The notes under the pieces are model-generated. The model did not search any database. It was not told the DNA's origin and worked only from the letters and a program-made list of their open reading frames with translations. 64,000 nucleotides of DNA, taken from the NCBI RefSeq assembly GCF_034048115.1, contig NZ_CP139145.1:1612001-1676000 (forward strand), read 5' to 3'. The position numbers were made by a program, and so were the translations under genes. Every line of letters begins with the position of its first letter. Position 1 is the first letter of the stretch. Below, in pieces: positions 44,072 through 52,416 of this stretch. This DNA is from Pseudarthrobacter sp. IC2-21. Its GTDB lineage: Bacteria; Actinomycetota; Actinomycetes; Actinomycetales; Micrococcaceae.

Positions 44072-45166
44072 TCAGGCGGCGCGGCTGACGGTGGCTTCGG
44101 CCAGCCGCCGCAGCGCCGTCTTCGGCAATTCATCGAGCGGCAGCAGTTCCAGGGCCTCATAGGCGGCGGTGCCGAACTCGTTGATGAGCAGTTCGGTGGC
44201 CTGCAGCGCCCCGGATTCCTCAATGATCCTTCGGATCTCGGCCACGTCCGCGTCGCCCAGGTCAGGGCTTCCGAGCTTGGCATCAATAAACGCTGACTCC
44301 TGCGCCGAGGCGTGCTCGAGCGCCAGTGCGATCAAGACCGTCCTTTTGCCTTCGCGCAGATCGTCCCCGGCCGGCTTGCCGGTGGTTACGGGGTCACCGA
44401 ACACGCCCAGGACGTCGTCACGCAGCTGGAAAGCCTCACCCAGTGGCAGGGCAAATGCCGAATAGCCGCGGAGCAGGGCATCCGACGCCCCCGCCAGGGC
44501 ACCCCCGAGCGCGAGCGGATGTTCGGTGGAATACTTCGCCGACTTGAACCTGATGATCGACTGGGCCCGGGTCACAGCGCCTGCGCGGTCCCGGACGGGC
44601 CCGGCGACTTCTTCGAGGATGTCCAGGTACTGGCCCGCCATCACCTCAGTTCTCATGAGGTTGAAGATCAGCCTCGCCCTGCTTCCCGAGGCCGCCTGGC
44701 CGCCAATGTCGGTGAAGGCCTCCTCGCTGAAGGACAGGCACAGGTCCCCGGTGAGGATGGCCGCCGCGTGTCCAAACCGTTCACTGTCCAGCGCCCAGCC
44801 CTGGGCGTCATGCAGCTGGCTGAACCGGCGGTGCACGCTCGGGCCGCCCCTTCGGGTGTCCGAGCGGTCAATGATGTCGTCGTGGATGAGCGCCGCAGCC
44901 TGGAACAGTTCCAGGGCGGATCCGGCCGTCACGATCTGCCCGGACCCCGGCTCACCGCCGGCCCCCCGCCAACCCCAGTAACACATGAGGGCACGGAGCC
45001 GCTTGCCTCCGGTCACCAGGTTGGAGATTGATCCCATGAGGGGCTCGATGTCGGGGGAAATCCCTGCCACCAGGGCCTGGCGCGTGGTGAGGAATTCCGT
45101 CAGCTCGCCGGCTACAGCGGCCACAAATGCGGCCTGTTCATGCCTCAGCTGCTCCGAGACAGTCAC
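44072..45166 (-). CDS. Polyprenyl diphosphate synthase (trans-isoprenyl, IdsA type)
   Basis: This 364-residue enzyme extends allylic diphosphates with isopentenyl diphosphate to make prenyl chains for menaquinone, carotenoids or carrier lipid. The first Asp-rich motif is DDIID (96-100) followed by RRG, and the second is DDVLGVFGD (250-258). GGKRLRA (about 53-59) is the usual IPP-binding segment. Chain length cannot be fixed from sequence alone. The GTG start overlaps the stop of the lipoprotein gene in GTGA. The position near the Rv2175c-like gene matches idsA2 (Rv2173). Confidence 0.92.
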   Translation of the reverse strand: MTVSEQLRHEQAAFVAAVAGELTEFLTTRQALVAGISPDIEPLMGSISNLVTGGKRLRALMCYWGWRGAGGEPGSGQIVTAGSALELFQAAALIHDDIIDRSDTRRGGPSVHRRFSQLHDAQGWALDSERFGHAAAILTGDLCLSFSEEAFTDIGGQAASGSRARLIFNLMRTEVMAGQYLDILEEVAGPVRDRAGAVTRAQSIIRFKSAKYSTEHPLALGGALAGASDALLRGYSAFALPLGEAFQLRDDVLGVFGDPVTTGKPAGDDLREGKRTVLIALALEHASAQESAFIDAKLGSPDLGDADVAEIRRIIEESGALQATELLINEFGTAAYEALELLPLDELPKTALRRLAEATVSRAA

Positions 45167-45690
45167 TTGGCTGGCTCGACTGCCGCGTTGGCCCCGATGG
45201 TGAAGGTGGAAACACCGGCCGCTTCAACCACCGCAACGTTCACCGTCTCGTTGTCGTTGCGGACGAAGTCCTTGGACGCCACCGCTCCGACGGCATCGCC
45301 GGGCACTGCCTTGAATCCCTGGCCTTCGAGGTGCTTGGTGTAGAAGTCCACGACGGCGGCCGTAGGGGCGGTGATGCTGGCAACCAGCGCCGCGGTGGCG
45401 GGCTGCTTGGCCTTGTCCAGGCTGCTGGAGATCACCGTGGCACCGGGCATGACCGGTATCAGTGCCTCGGGAAACCCTTCCACGAGTTTGCCCACCGTGG
45501 CAGAGGTGCCCGGTGACGCCGTCGGGCTCGCCGAGGCCGTAACGGTGGAGGTGGTGGAGGCGGGTGAGGAAGTAGCTGCTGACGATGACGTGGCGTCGGG
45601 CGCCGCGGGACTGCAAGCGGCAAGGGCCAGCATTGCACCGGCGGCGAGGGCCGCCAATCCTGTTGGCTTGAGATTTTTCGTGACCGTCAC
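45163..45690 (-). CDS. Secreted lipoprotein of unknown function
   Basis: This 175-residue protein has a lipoprotein signal: basic TVTKNLKPTG, hydrophobic LAALAAGAMLALAAC with a lipobox LAAC near residue 25, then a Ser/Thr/Ala-rich linker. The globular remainder (about 70-175) contains FYTKHLEGQGFKAV, a pattern of small periplasmic lipoproteins, but no family is named. The GTG at 45690 has AGGAGG about ten bases upstream; the longer frame to 45747 is not needed. It overlaps the polyprenyl synthase gene by 4 bp and is divergent from dinB. Confidence 0.82.
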   Translation of the reverse strand: MTVTKNLKPTGLAALAAGAMLALAACSPAAPDATSSSAATSSPASTTSTVTASASPTASPGTSATVGKLVEGFPEALIPVMPGATVISSSLDKAKQPATAALVASITAPTAAVVDFYTKHLEGQGFKAVPGDAVGAVASKDFVRNDNETVNVAVVEAAGVSTFTIGANAAVEPAK

Positions 45691-45751
45691 AGGGACTTTC
45701 CTCCTGGGGTTGATGCCGGGCTCAGCCTCCAGTTTAGTCAGTACCAACAGC

Positions 45752-45757
45752 TAGAAT
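45752..45757 (+). promoter_or_regulatory. -10 box of a leaderless dinB transcript
   Basis: TAGAAT, identical to the glucokinase -10, ends 7 nt before the GTG at 45765. No Shine-Dalgarno is present, so the message probably starts at the start codon. Confidence 0.6.
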
Positions 45758-45764
45758 TGCCGCT

Positions 45765-46988
45765 GTGGGGCCAGAGCAGAACAACCAGTACACCGAAGCG
45801 GGTCTTCGCGAGCTCCGACGCAACTGCATCATGCACGTGGACATGGACGCGTTTTTCGTCTCAGTGGAGCTGCGCACGCGTCCCGAGCTCATCGGAAAGC
45901 CGGTGATTGTGGGATTCCCCGCGGACCGCTCCGTGGTCCTGTCAGCCTCCTACGAGGCGCGGGCCTTCGGCGTGAAATCAGCCATGCCCATGGCAGTCGC
46001 GGTCAGGATGTGCCCTCAGGCCGTCATCATCGAGCCGCGCCACAAGCTGTACTACGAAGTGTCCGCACAGCTGATGGAAATATTCCACTCCATCACGGAC
46101 CTCGTCGAGCCGTTGAGCGTTGATGAAGCCTTCCTCGACGTGGGAGGGGCAATCCGGCGGTTGGGCCCGCCGCGCGAAATCGGCGAGCTGATCCGCCGCC
46201 GGGTTTCCGCCGAGCTGGGCATTACGGCGTCCGTTGGGATCGCAGCGAGCAAGTTCGTGGCCAAGATCGCGTCCACCCGCTGCAAGCCTGACGGGCTGTT
46301 GCTCATTAGCCCGGATGAGACCGTGCCCTACCTCCACAGCCTCCCTGTAGGCGCACTCTGGGGCATCGGGGCCAAGACCGCTGACGTGCTGGCCCGGATG
46401 GGCATCCGGACGGTCGCGGATGTGGCCGCCACGCCGGTGACGTCCTTGAAGAAGGTGCTCGGAGCCACCGGTGAGCACGTCTACCGGCTGTCGTGGGGGA
46501 TCGATGCCCGTCCGGTGACTCCAGTGCGGCTGGAAAAGAGCATCGGCGCGGAAGAGACGTTCGCTGTGGACACCGGGGATGATGCCGTGATCAGCCGCGA
46601 GCTGCTGCGGTTGGCCCACCGCACCGCCGGCCGGTTGCGGAGTTCAGGATCCGTGGCGCGGACCGTGGCGTTGAAGCTCCGGTACGCGGATTTCTCCTCG
46701 ATTACCCGGAGCCGTACCGTGCATACACCGGTGGACAGCGCGCAGCTGATCCATGGGGTGGCGCTCCAGCTGCTGGAAGCCCTGGGGCCGCGGCCCATGA
46801 CCGTCCGGCTGGTGGGCATCCGGGCGGAGCAGCTGGAAGAGGCCGCACAGACCTCCCTCCAATTGAGCTTTGACCGCAGGGATGACAACTGGCGTGCTGC
46901 TGAACACGCGCTGGACCAGGTCAGCCGGAAGTTCGGAAACAAGTCGGTCCTGCCGGCCAGCCTCCTGGACCCGGGCGGACCGAGATAA
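45765..46988 (+). CDS. dinB: DNA polymerase IV (Y family)
   Basis: DinB is an error-prone translesion polymerase. The 407-residue protein has the catalytic MHVDMDAFFVSVE (about 24-36) and SVDEAFLD (about 117-124) motifs with the three metal-binding acidic residues, two helix-hairpin-helix elements in the thumb, and a little-finger domain (about 255-370). The C-terminus is short and no clear beta-clamp QxxLF motif ends it, though LQLSFD near 365 is a candidate clamp-binding segment. The gene has a leaderless-type promoter and no LexA box is seen. Confidence 0.93.
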   Translation: MGPEQNNQYTEAGLRELRRNCIMHVDMDAFFVSVELRTRPELIGKPVIVGFPADRSVVLSASYEARAFGVKSAMPMAVAVRMCPQAVIIEPRHKLYYEVSAQLMEIFHSITDLVEPLSVDEAFLDVGGAIRRLGPPREIGELIRRRVSAELGITASVGIAASKFVAKIASTRCKPDGLLLISPDETVPYLHSLPVGALWGIGAKTADVLARMGIRTVADVAATPVTSLKKVLGATGEHVYRLSWGIDARPVTPVRLEKSIGAEETFAVDTGDDAVISRELLRLAHRTAGRLRSSGSVARTVALKLRYADFSSITRSRTVHTPVDSAQLIHGVALQLLEALGPRPMTVRLVGIRAEQLEEAAQTSLQLSFDRRDDNWRAAEHALDQVSRKFGNKSVLPASLLDPGGPR

Positions 46989-47058
46989 CAGGCGCTGCGG
47001 TGCGGGTTCACGACCGCTCAGGAGGGTAGCGGCCGTCTTTCAGAACAGGCCCCGACAA

Positions 47059-47080
47059 ACTATCCTTATATGTACATAGT
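47059..47080. promoter_or_regulatory. AT-rich palindromic promoter region of DUF3040 gene
   Basis: TATCCT (47061-47066) is a good -10 match. It is followed by the perfect palindrome TATGTACATA (47069-47078), and an ACTAT/ATAGT pair brackets the whole. It lies 173-194 bp before the gene and stands out as AT-rich. A weak stem after dinB (47013-47018 with 47028-47032) lies just upstream. Confidence 0.4.
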
Positions 47081-47252
47081 TTTCAGTTACTGCCGGACTT
47101 CTTGGACGCGCTGCCGTTCCAGTCACCCTCATGCCGGTGTTCGCAATCCGCCACCGTTGGCGGTTGGGAACCTCCCGGGCATGTGGGTCGTTATTGGAGC
47201 AGGAGTACGGGATGGGACCAGCCCGGACGTTGGCCTACTTAAGGAGGTCGTG

Positions 47253-47624
47253 ATGCCGCTCTCGGAGCACGAACAGAAGCTGCTTGAGCAGCTGGAGAAG
47301 CAGCTGCACGAGGACGATCCGAAGTTCGCAAACAGCATGGGCTCGGATCCTGGACGTACCTGGTCCACCCGGCACCTCGTCATCGGTGTCCTCTGCGCCT
47401 TGGCGGGCATCGCGTTGCTCCTGGTCGGTGTCACCACGCAGATCATCATCGTTGGTGTCCTCGGCTTTGTGGTCATGGGCGGCGGCGTCTATTTCGCCAC
47501 CATGCGGAAGGGGCCCGGCACCAGGGCCGGCTCCGCTCCCGCCGGGAAAGCCGGAAAGCCGCGGAGTTCGTTTATGTCCAGCTTGGAAGAACGTTGGGAC
47601 GAACGCCGCCGCGACGACTCCTAG
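47253..47624 (+). CDS. DUF3040 membrane protein
   Basis: This 123-residue protein starts with the family signature MPLSEHEQKLLEQLEKQLHED, an amphipathic helix, followed by two membrane helices (about 50-70 and 73-90) and a basic, disordered C-terminus. The family (DUF3040, as Rv2169c) is confined to actinobacteria and encoded near the division cluster; function is unknown. The frame opens at 47070, but the ATG at 47253 has AAGGAGG six bases upstream. The 264-bp gap before it holds only promoter-like elements. Confidence 0.9.
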   Translation: MPLSEHEQKLLEQLEKQLHEDDPKFANSMGSDPGRTWSTRHLVIGVLCALAGIALLLVGVTTQIIIVGVLGFVVMGGGVYFATMRKGPGTRAGSAPAGKAGKPRSSFMSSLEERWDERRRDDS

Positions 47625-47752
47625 GGAACTCGCTCTCCTCCGGACCTCCCGGGCCGGCTGAGCCCACTCCGCTGGGGTCTGTCCTTTTTCCTCCACTTCC
47701 AGCCCCTCCACTTTTCTCCCCGCCGGGCGCTTGCTCCTGACGGGGGCCGCTA

Positions 47753-47780
47753 CCGAAGACCCGCCCCGGCGGGTCTTCGG
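47753..47780 (+). terminator. Hairpin downstream of DUF3040 gene
   Basis: CCGAAGACCCGCC (47753-47765) pairs with GGCGGGTCTTCGG (47768-47780); the innermost pairs must open to form the loop. It is followed by CATTTAA, a weak T-tract. It probably ends the DUF3040 transcript and isolates the division cluster. Confidence 0.7.
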
Positions 47781-47854
47781 CATTTAACGGCCAGCCCGCT
47801 CCATCAGGGAGCAGCACGACGGCGGCCGGCAACTTCTGCGGGCAGCTCCGGTAG

Positions 47855-47927
47855 GCATCTCCTGTGCCGGCACCTCCTGTGCAGGGTGCGGGCACCTCCT
47901 GTGCAGGGTGCGGGCACCTCCTGGGGG
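47855..47927. repeat. 22-bp tandem repeat upstream of mraZ
   Basis: A 22-bp unit beginning GCACCTCCTGTGCAGGGTGC occurs at 47870-47891 and 47892-47913. It is flanked by a degenerate partial copy (47855-47869) and a truncated copy (47914-47927). Each unit contains the small palindrome CACCTCCTGTGCAGGGTG. Confidence 0.85.
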
Positions 47928-48078
47928 AGGGCGCGACGGCGGATCGAGCCGCCGCCGGCCCGCGGGCTTCCGGCGCGCCCGCGCCGCTCCCCGTTCCCTC
48001 CACACCCCTCCACCGCGCCATTGCGCGCCCTGTGGCGCCGGAGATCCTCAAAAGGGGGCGCCGCGGGCCTATTTTGCA

Positions 48079-48110
48079 TTGACTGTGGGGGAAAGTGGAG
48101 TAATGTGGAG
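48079..48110 (+). promoter_or_regulatory. mraZ promoter with three MraZ-type boxes
   Basis: TTGACT (48079-48084) and TAATGT (48101-48106) form a promoter with 16-bp spacing. GTGG occurs at 48085, 48095 and 48105, exactly 10 bp apart and each followed by G or AG, filling the spacer and -10. MraZ is known to bind short direct repeats of about this period ahead of its own gene, so autorepression of the division cluster is expected. Confidence 0.75.
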
Positions 48111-48176
48111 GACATAAGAGGGTAGTTGCAACATTAGGGGATGTGCAGTTCCTGACGGCAGACGGGCGGTGGGCCA

Positions 48177-48605
48177 GTGTTTCTTGGCACGCATTCACCA
48201 CGTCTGGACGAAAAGGGCCGGATTATCCTCCCCGCAAAGTTCCGCGAGGAACTTGCCGCCGGGCTGGTTCTCACGAGGGGCCAGGAGCGTTGTATCTACG
48301 TCTTCAGTGAGCAGGAATTTGCGAGGGTGCACGAGCAAATGCGGGAGGCGCCAATCTCCTCCAAGCAGGCCCGGGACTACATTCGCGTCTTTCTCTCTGG
48401 AGCCTCGGACGAGGTACCTGACAAGCAGGGGCGCGTGACCATTCCGGCGGCGCTCCGGGAGTACGCAGGCCTCGGCAGGGAACTGGCCGTCATTGGCGCA
48501 GGCACCCGGGCCGAGATCTGGGACGCCCAGGCCTGGAACGAGTACCTGGCTGAGAAGGAAACCGCCTTCTCGGAAACCGACGACGCCATTCCGGGGATTC
48601 TCTAA
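48177..48605 (+). CDS. mraZ: Transcriptional regulator MraZ
   Basis: MraZ is an AbrB-fold DNA-binding protein that controls the division and cell-wall cluster. The 142-residue protein has the two expected swapped-hairpin repeats: [23 protein letters not shown] (about 2-24) and [22 protein letters not shown] (about 77-98). It starts with GTG. It heads the dcw cluster, and its own promoter contains three 10-bp-phased GTGG boxes. rsmH follows after 165 bp. Confidence 0.96.
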   Translation: MFLGTHSPRLDEKGRIILPAKFREELAAGLVLTRGQERCIYVFSEQEFARVHEQMREAPISSKQARDYIRVFLSGASDEVPDKQGRVTIPAALREYAGLGRELAVIGAGTRAEIWDAQAWNEYLAEKETAFSETDDAIPGIL

Positions 48606-48770
48606 TCACCTGAACGGCACTGAAGACCGCTTCTTGAACGAGATCTCCAGCCGCCCATCGCACAGTCCACCTGGCTCACTTCCCCGGAGCCAGGCGGCGG
48701 GACGATAGGCGCGGATGGGGATCTGGCTTAAGAAGCACCCAGGATACCCGCCGACTGAAAGGACGAAGGC

Positions 48771-49763
48771 ATGAATGATCACCCGAAGCCGACGTCCGAA
48801 CGCCATGTGCCGGTCCTCAAGGACCGGTGCATCAATTTGTTGGCGCCAGGGTTCGAAGCGGCACGGCGCCGGGGCGAAACGCCCATCGCCATTGACGCGA
48901 CCCTCGGCATGGGGGGTCACTCCGAGGCGATGCTGGAGCGCTTCCCGGACCTGCACCTGATCGGCATCGACCGCGATGAAGAGGCGCTGGCGCTGGCGGG
49001 GGAGCGGCTGGCCCGCTTCGCCGACCGCACTGACCTGGTGCATGCCGTGTACGACGAAATTGCCGACGTCCTCGAGGACCTCGGGGTCAGGGAAGTCCAC
49101 GGCATCCTGATGGACCTGGGCGTCTCGTCACTTCAGCTGGACGAGCGTGAACGCGGTTTCGCCTATTCGTTCGACGCTCCGCTGGACATGCGGATGGACA
49201 CCAGCCGCGGCCAGACCGCCGCGGACGTGGTCAATAACTACAGCGAAGAGGATCTGGTCCGCATCATCCGGAAATGGGGCGAGGAGAAATTCGCCGGCCG
49301 GATCGCCAACAGGATCGTGGCAGCACGGGCAGTCACACCGTTCACCACCACCGGTGAACTGGTGGAACAGATCCGTTCCGTGGTTCCGGCCGCAGCCGCC
49401 AAATCCGGCGGCCATCCGGCGAAACGGACTTTCCAGGCTCTCCGGATCGAAGTCAATGAGGAACTCGACGTGCTGGAACGCGCCATTCCTGCCGCCGTGG
49501 ATGCGTTGGCCCTCGGCGGACGCATCGTGGTGATGTCCTACCACTCCCTTGAGGACAAGATCGTTAAGTCCTTCTTCCAGGCCGGCTCCAAATCGTCGGC
49601 GCCGCTGGGCTTCCCCGTGGAGCTGGAAGAACACAAGGCAACCCTCAAGACCCTGACCAAGGGCACTGAGGTACCCACCGCCGTCGAAATCGCCGAAAAC
49701 CCCCGCGCTGCTTCCGCCAGGCTGCGCGCCGTGGAACGCATCAGAGCCAGGAGAGAAGCATGA
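48771..49763 (+). CDS. rsmH: 16S rRNA m4C1402 methyltransferase
   Basis: RsmH (MraW) methylates N4 of C1402 in the 16S rRNA decoding centre with S-adenosylmethionine. The 330-residue protein has the SAM-binding [14 protein letters not shown] (about 43-56), the [14 protein letters not shown] motif (about 110-123) and the C-terminal [27 protein letters not shown] precedes the ATG. Its stop overlaps the ftsL start by 4 bp (ATGA). Confidence 0.96.
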   Translation: MNDHPKPTSERHVPVLKDRCINLLAPGFEAARRRGETPIAIDATLGMGGHSEAMLERFPDLHLIGIDRDEEALALAGERLARFADRTDLVHAVYDEIADVLEDLGVREVHGILMDLGVSSLQLDERERGFAYSFDAPLDMRMDTSRGQTAADVVNNYSEEDLVRIIRKWGEEKFAGRIANRIVAARAVTPFTTTGELVEQIRSVVPAAAAKSGGHPAKRTFQALRIEVNEELDVLERAIPAAVDALALGGRIVVMSYHSLEDKIVKSFFQAGSKSSAPLGFPVELEEHKATLKTLTKGTEVPTAVEIAENPRAASARLRAVERIRARREA

Positions 49764-50428
49764 GCACCGCCGCTGTCAAGAACTTCCCGGTCATCTCCGG
49801 CAGCAGCGCGCCTGCTATCAGGACCCAGCCGGCAGGTCCGGGCCGCAAGGAGCGCACCCCGCTGTCCGTGGTGCGCTCTGCGCCCAAGAAGAGGCGGGCC
49901 CCCTTTGTGGTGATGTGCTTCGCCCTGCTCGCCGTGGCGCTCGTTGCGGTGCTTGTGCTCAACATTTCGGTGTCCACCTCCCAGTACCAGCTCGTGGAGC
50001 TGAGGGGCAAGCAGAGCACACTCACCAAGCAGAACCAGGATCTGACACAGCAACTCCAGAACTTCGAGGCTCCCCAGAACCTGGCCGCCAAGGCTGCAGA
50101 CTTGGGAATGGTAGCTTCCACGGTCAAAGGACAGATTGACCTTTCCACCCTCACGGTCACAGGCAAGGCAACACCGGCCGTGAAAGGTGGCGCTGCCGGA
50201 GCCGTTATCCCGGCACCGGCAGTTCCCGGGGTGCTGACAGTGGTTCCGCCGGTGACGGCGCCCGAACCCTCCGCGAGCCGCAAACCCGCCGGCCAGGAGC
50301 CGACGGCGGCAGCGGCGCCGCCGGCAGCGGTTGCCCCGCCGGCTGCGGTACCGGCAGCGCCGGCACCTGCGGTGGAGCTGCACGGCGGCTCTGTTCCCGC
50401 CCCGGAGCAGAAGGTACCGGGGCAGTAG
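49760..50428 (+). CDS. ftsL: Cell division protein FtsL-like, with long Pro/Ala-rich C-terminus
   Basis: FtsL links FtsQ and FtsB-type proteins with the FtsW-FtsI synthase at the septum. The 222-residue protein has a basic cytoplasmic N-terminus (1-48), one membrane helix (about 48-68, [21 protein letters not shown]) and an extracellular coiled coil (about 70-115) ending in LGMVAS. The last ~95 residues are a low-complexity Ala/Pro/Val extension absent from typical FtsL. The assignment rests on topology and on position between rsmH and ftsI. Confidence 0.86.
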   Translation: MSTAAVKNFPVISGSSAPAIRTQPAGPGRKERTPLSVVRSAPKKRRAPFVVMCFALLAVALVAVLVLNISVSTSQYQLVELRGKQSTLTKQNQDLTQQLQNFEAPQNLAAKAADLGMVASTVKGQIDLSTLTVTGKATPAVKGGAAGAVIPAPAVPGVLTVVPPVTAPEPSASRKPAGQEPTAAAAPPAAVAPPAAVPAAPAPAVELHGGSVPAPEQKVPGQ

Positions 50429-50532
50429 CAGGGCGGTAGCGGGGCGGCCGCTGAAAAGCAGCCGGTCAGCGAAAGGCCGGGTGCCCAGCCGGGCACCAGA
50501 GCAGGCAACAAGGCGAGTAGCAAGGAATCACG

Positions 50533-52335
50533 GTGGCGCAGACAACCCGTAAGGCAAAGGCTGTCAAGGCGCCGAACGCCACCAAGCGATTGCGCCTCGG
50601 CCTGGGAATCATGCTGACCCTGCTGCTGGTGGTGGGCGGCAAACTCTTTATGGTCCAGGGCCTCGATATTGGCGGGATGGCGGCAGCCGCCCTCGACTAT
50701 CGCATGCGGCAAACATCACTGCCTGCCGAGCGCGGCAGCATCCTGGACGCCAACGGCACAGTCCTTGCCAACAGCGTGATCCGCTACAACGTTGTGGTGG
50801 ACCAGACGGTCAACACCAAGACGGAGACGTTCAAAAGGCTCGCCAAGGTAGACGGCAAGGACAAACTGGTCGACGTGTCGCGGGAGCAGGGGCTCAACGA
50901 ACTGGCCTCCGTCCTGGGCATGGACCTGGACGCCGTCCGGAACGCGGTCACGGGCCAACAGCGCTACTACATCGTGGCCAAGGACCTGAAACCGGATCTC
51001 GAGGACAGGGTCTCCAACCTGCAAATCCCCGGCATCGTCACCGAGGGCGTCAGCAAGCGCGTTTATCCGAACGGATCGATCGCCGGCGGAATCATCGGCT
51101 TCCTGCAGGACGGCGGCACCGGCCAGGCCGGCATTGAGCAGACCCAGGACGCGCTGCTGCGCGGCGAGGACGGCAAACGGCTCTTCGAAATCGGTGCCGA
51201 CGGCCTCAGGATCCCTGTGGGTGTGGACGAACTGACACCGCCGAAGGACGGCAAGGACGTCAAGCTCACCCTGAACTCGGATCTCCAGTACTTCGCCCAG
51301 CAGGCCATCCAAAGCCAAAGCGACAAGCTCGGTGCCGAATGGGGCAGCATCCTGGTGATGGATGTCAAGACGGGCAACATCGTGGCCATGGCCGACACCA
51401 ACGCCCCCGACCCTAACGACCCCGGCAGGGTGGCCGCCAAGGACCGCGGAGTCCGCACGGTGACGGCTGCCTACGAACCGGGCTCCGTGCAAAAGATGAT
51501 CACCGCCTCGGCGCTCATCGAGGAAGGAAAGTCCAGCCCGCTGGACACCTTCACGCTCCCGCCCTCCTACACAATCGACGGCCAGACGTTCACGGACGCC
51601 TTCACCCACGGGACCGAGGAACGCACGCTCGCCGGCATCCTGGGGTACTCCATGAACACGGGCACCGTGGCGGCCGGCTCCCGGCTGAGCAAGGAGCAAC
51701 GCTACGACTGGCTGCGGAAATTCGGCATTGGCGAGGCACCGGACATCGGACTCCCTGCCACCGGGTCCGGCATCCTTGCGCCCGCGGACCAGTGGGACAG
51801 CCGCCAGCAGTACACCGTGCTCTTCGGACAGGGCGTCTCACAATCCACCCTGCAGACCGTCCGCGCCTTCCAGACCATCGCCAATAATGGCGTGATGCTT
51901 CAGCCGCGCCTGATCGACTCCTACGTTTCCGCGGACGGCACCGAAGAAAAAGTGGCTCCGCAGCCTTCGCGGCAGGTGGTGTCGGACAACACGGCCCGGC
52001 AGGTCCGGGACATCCTGGAAAGCGCCGTGACCGAAGGCCAGATCAAGGACGCCGCCATTGACGGCTACCGCGTGGGAGCCAAGACCGGCACGTCCGAGTC
52101 CCCGTGCGACGACGGCAAATCCGGGTTCTGCGGCTACACGGCCTCCATGGTGGGGATGGCGCCGATGGACGATCCGCGGTTTATTGTTGAGGTGGTCCTG
52201 CAGCGTCCCAAGGGCAGCATCTACGGCATCACCAACGGTCCGGTCTTCCGGTCGGTCATGAGCCAGACGCTGCGCACCTTCAACGTCCAGCCGTCCACCG
52301 GCGAACCGGCCAGGCTGCCGCAGTTCGCTAAGTAA
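50533..52335 (+). CDS. ftsI: Penicillin-binding protein 2b/3, septal transpeptidase FtsI
   Basis: FtsI crosslinks septal peptidoglycan. The 600-residue class B penicillin-binding protein has a short cytoplasmic tail, one membrane helix (about 22-43), a dimerisation domain (about 60-230) and a transpeptidase domain with the nucleophile in S318-V-Q-K321, S373-M-N375 and K517-T-G519. Two cysteines (Cys525, Cys533) near the active site could form a disulfide. The GTG start follows AAGGAATCAC. The 104-bp gap after ftsL contains no gene. Confidence 0.95.
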   Translation: MAQTTRKAKAVKAPNATKRLRLGLGIMLTLLLVVGGKLFMVQGLDIGGMAAAALDYRMRQTSLPAERGSILDANGTVLANSVIRYNVVVDQTVNTKTETFKRLAKVDGKDKLVDVSREQGLNELASVLGMDLDAVRNAVTGQQRYYIVAKDLKPDLEDRVSNLQIPGIVTEGVSKRVYPNGSIAGGIIGFLQDGGTGQAGIEQTQDALLRGEDGKRLFEIGADGLRIPVGVDELTPPKDGKDVKLTLNSDLQYFAQQAIQSQSDKLGAEWGSILVMDVKTGNIVAMADTNAPDPNDPGRVAAKDRGVRTVTAAYEPGSVQKMITASALIEEGKSSPLDTFTLPPSYTIDGQTFTDAFTHGTEERTLAGILGYSMNTGTVAAGSRLSKEQRYDWLRKFGIGEAPDIGLPATGSGILAPADQWDSRQQYTVLFGQGVSQSTLQTVRAFQTIANNGVMLQPRLIDSYVSADGTEEKVAPQPSRQVVSDNTARQVRDILESAVTEGQIKDAAIDGYRVGAKTGTSESPCDDGKSGFCGYTASMVGMAPMDDPRFIVEVVLQRPKGSIYGITNGPVFRSVMSQTLRTFNVQPSTGEPARLPQFAK

Positions 52336-52416
52336 CACCAGGCCAGCAATACTTTTACCGCCCGCAGCGAGGCTTTTTCGCGCGGGCACGATCCACTAGC
52401 ACCATCGGAGATTCCC

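Larger units (their letters stand above)
47625..48176. other. Intergenic region ahead of mraZ
   Basis: This 552-bp region holds a terminator-like hairpin, a 22-bp tandem repeat and the mraZ promoter, but no gene. Open frames on the minus strand are Pro/Arg/Gly-rich artefacts of the repeats and high GC. Confidence 0.7.

Noticed and set aside
47855..47927. Possible CRISPR array
   Set aside because: The 22-bp units are directly adjacent with no spacers and there are no cas genes, so it is a tandem repeat.
47572..48201. 209-codon minus-strand open frame across the mraZ upstream region
   Set aside because: The translation is Pro/Arg/Gly/Ala low-complexity caused by tandem repeats and high GC, and it overlaps the mraZ promoter and start.
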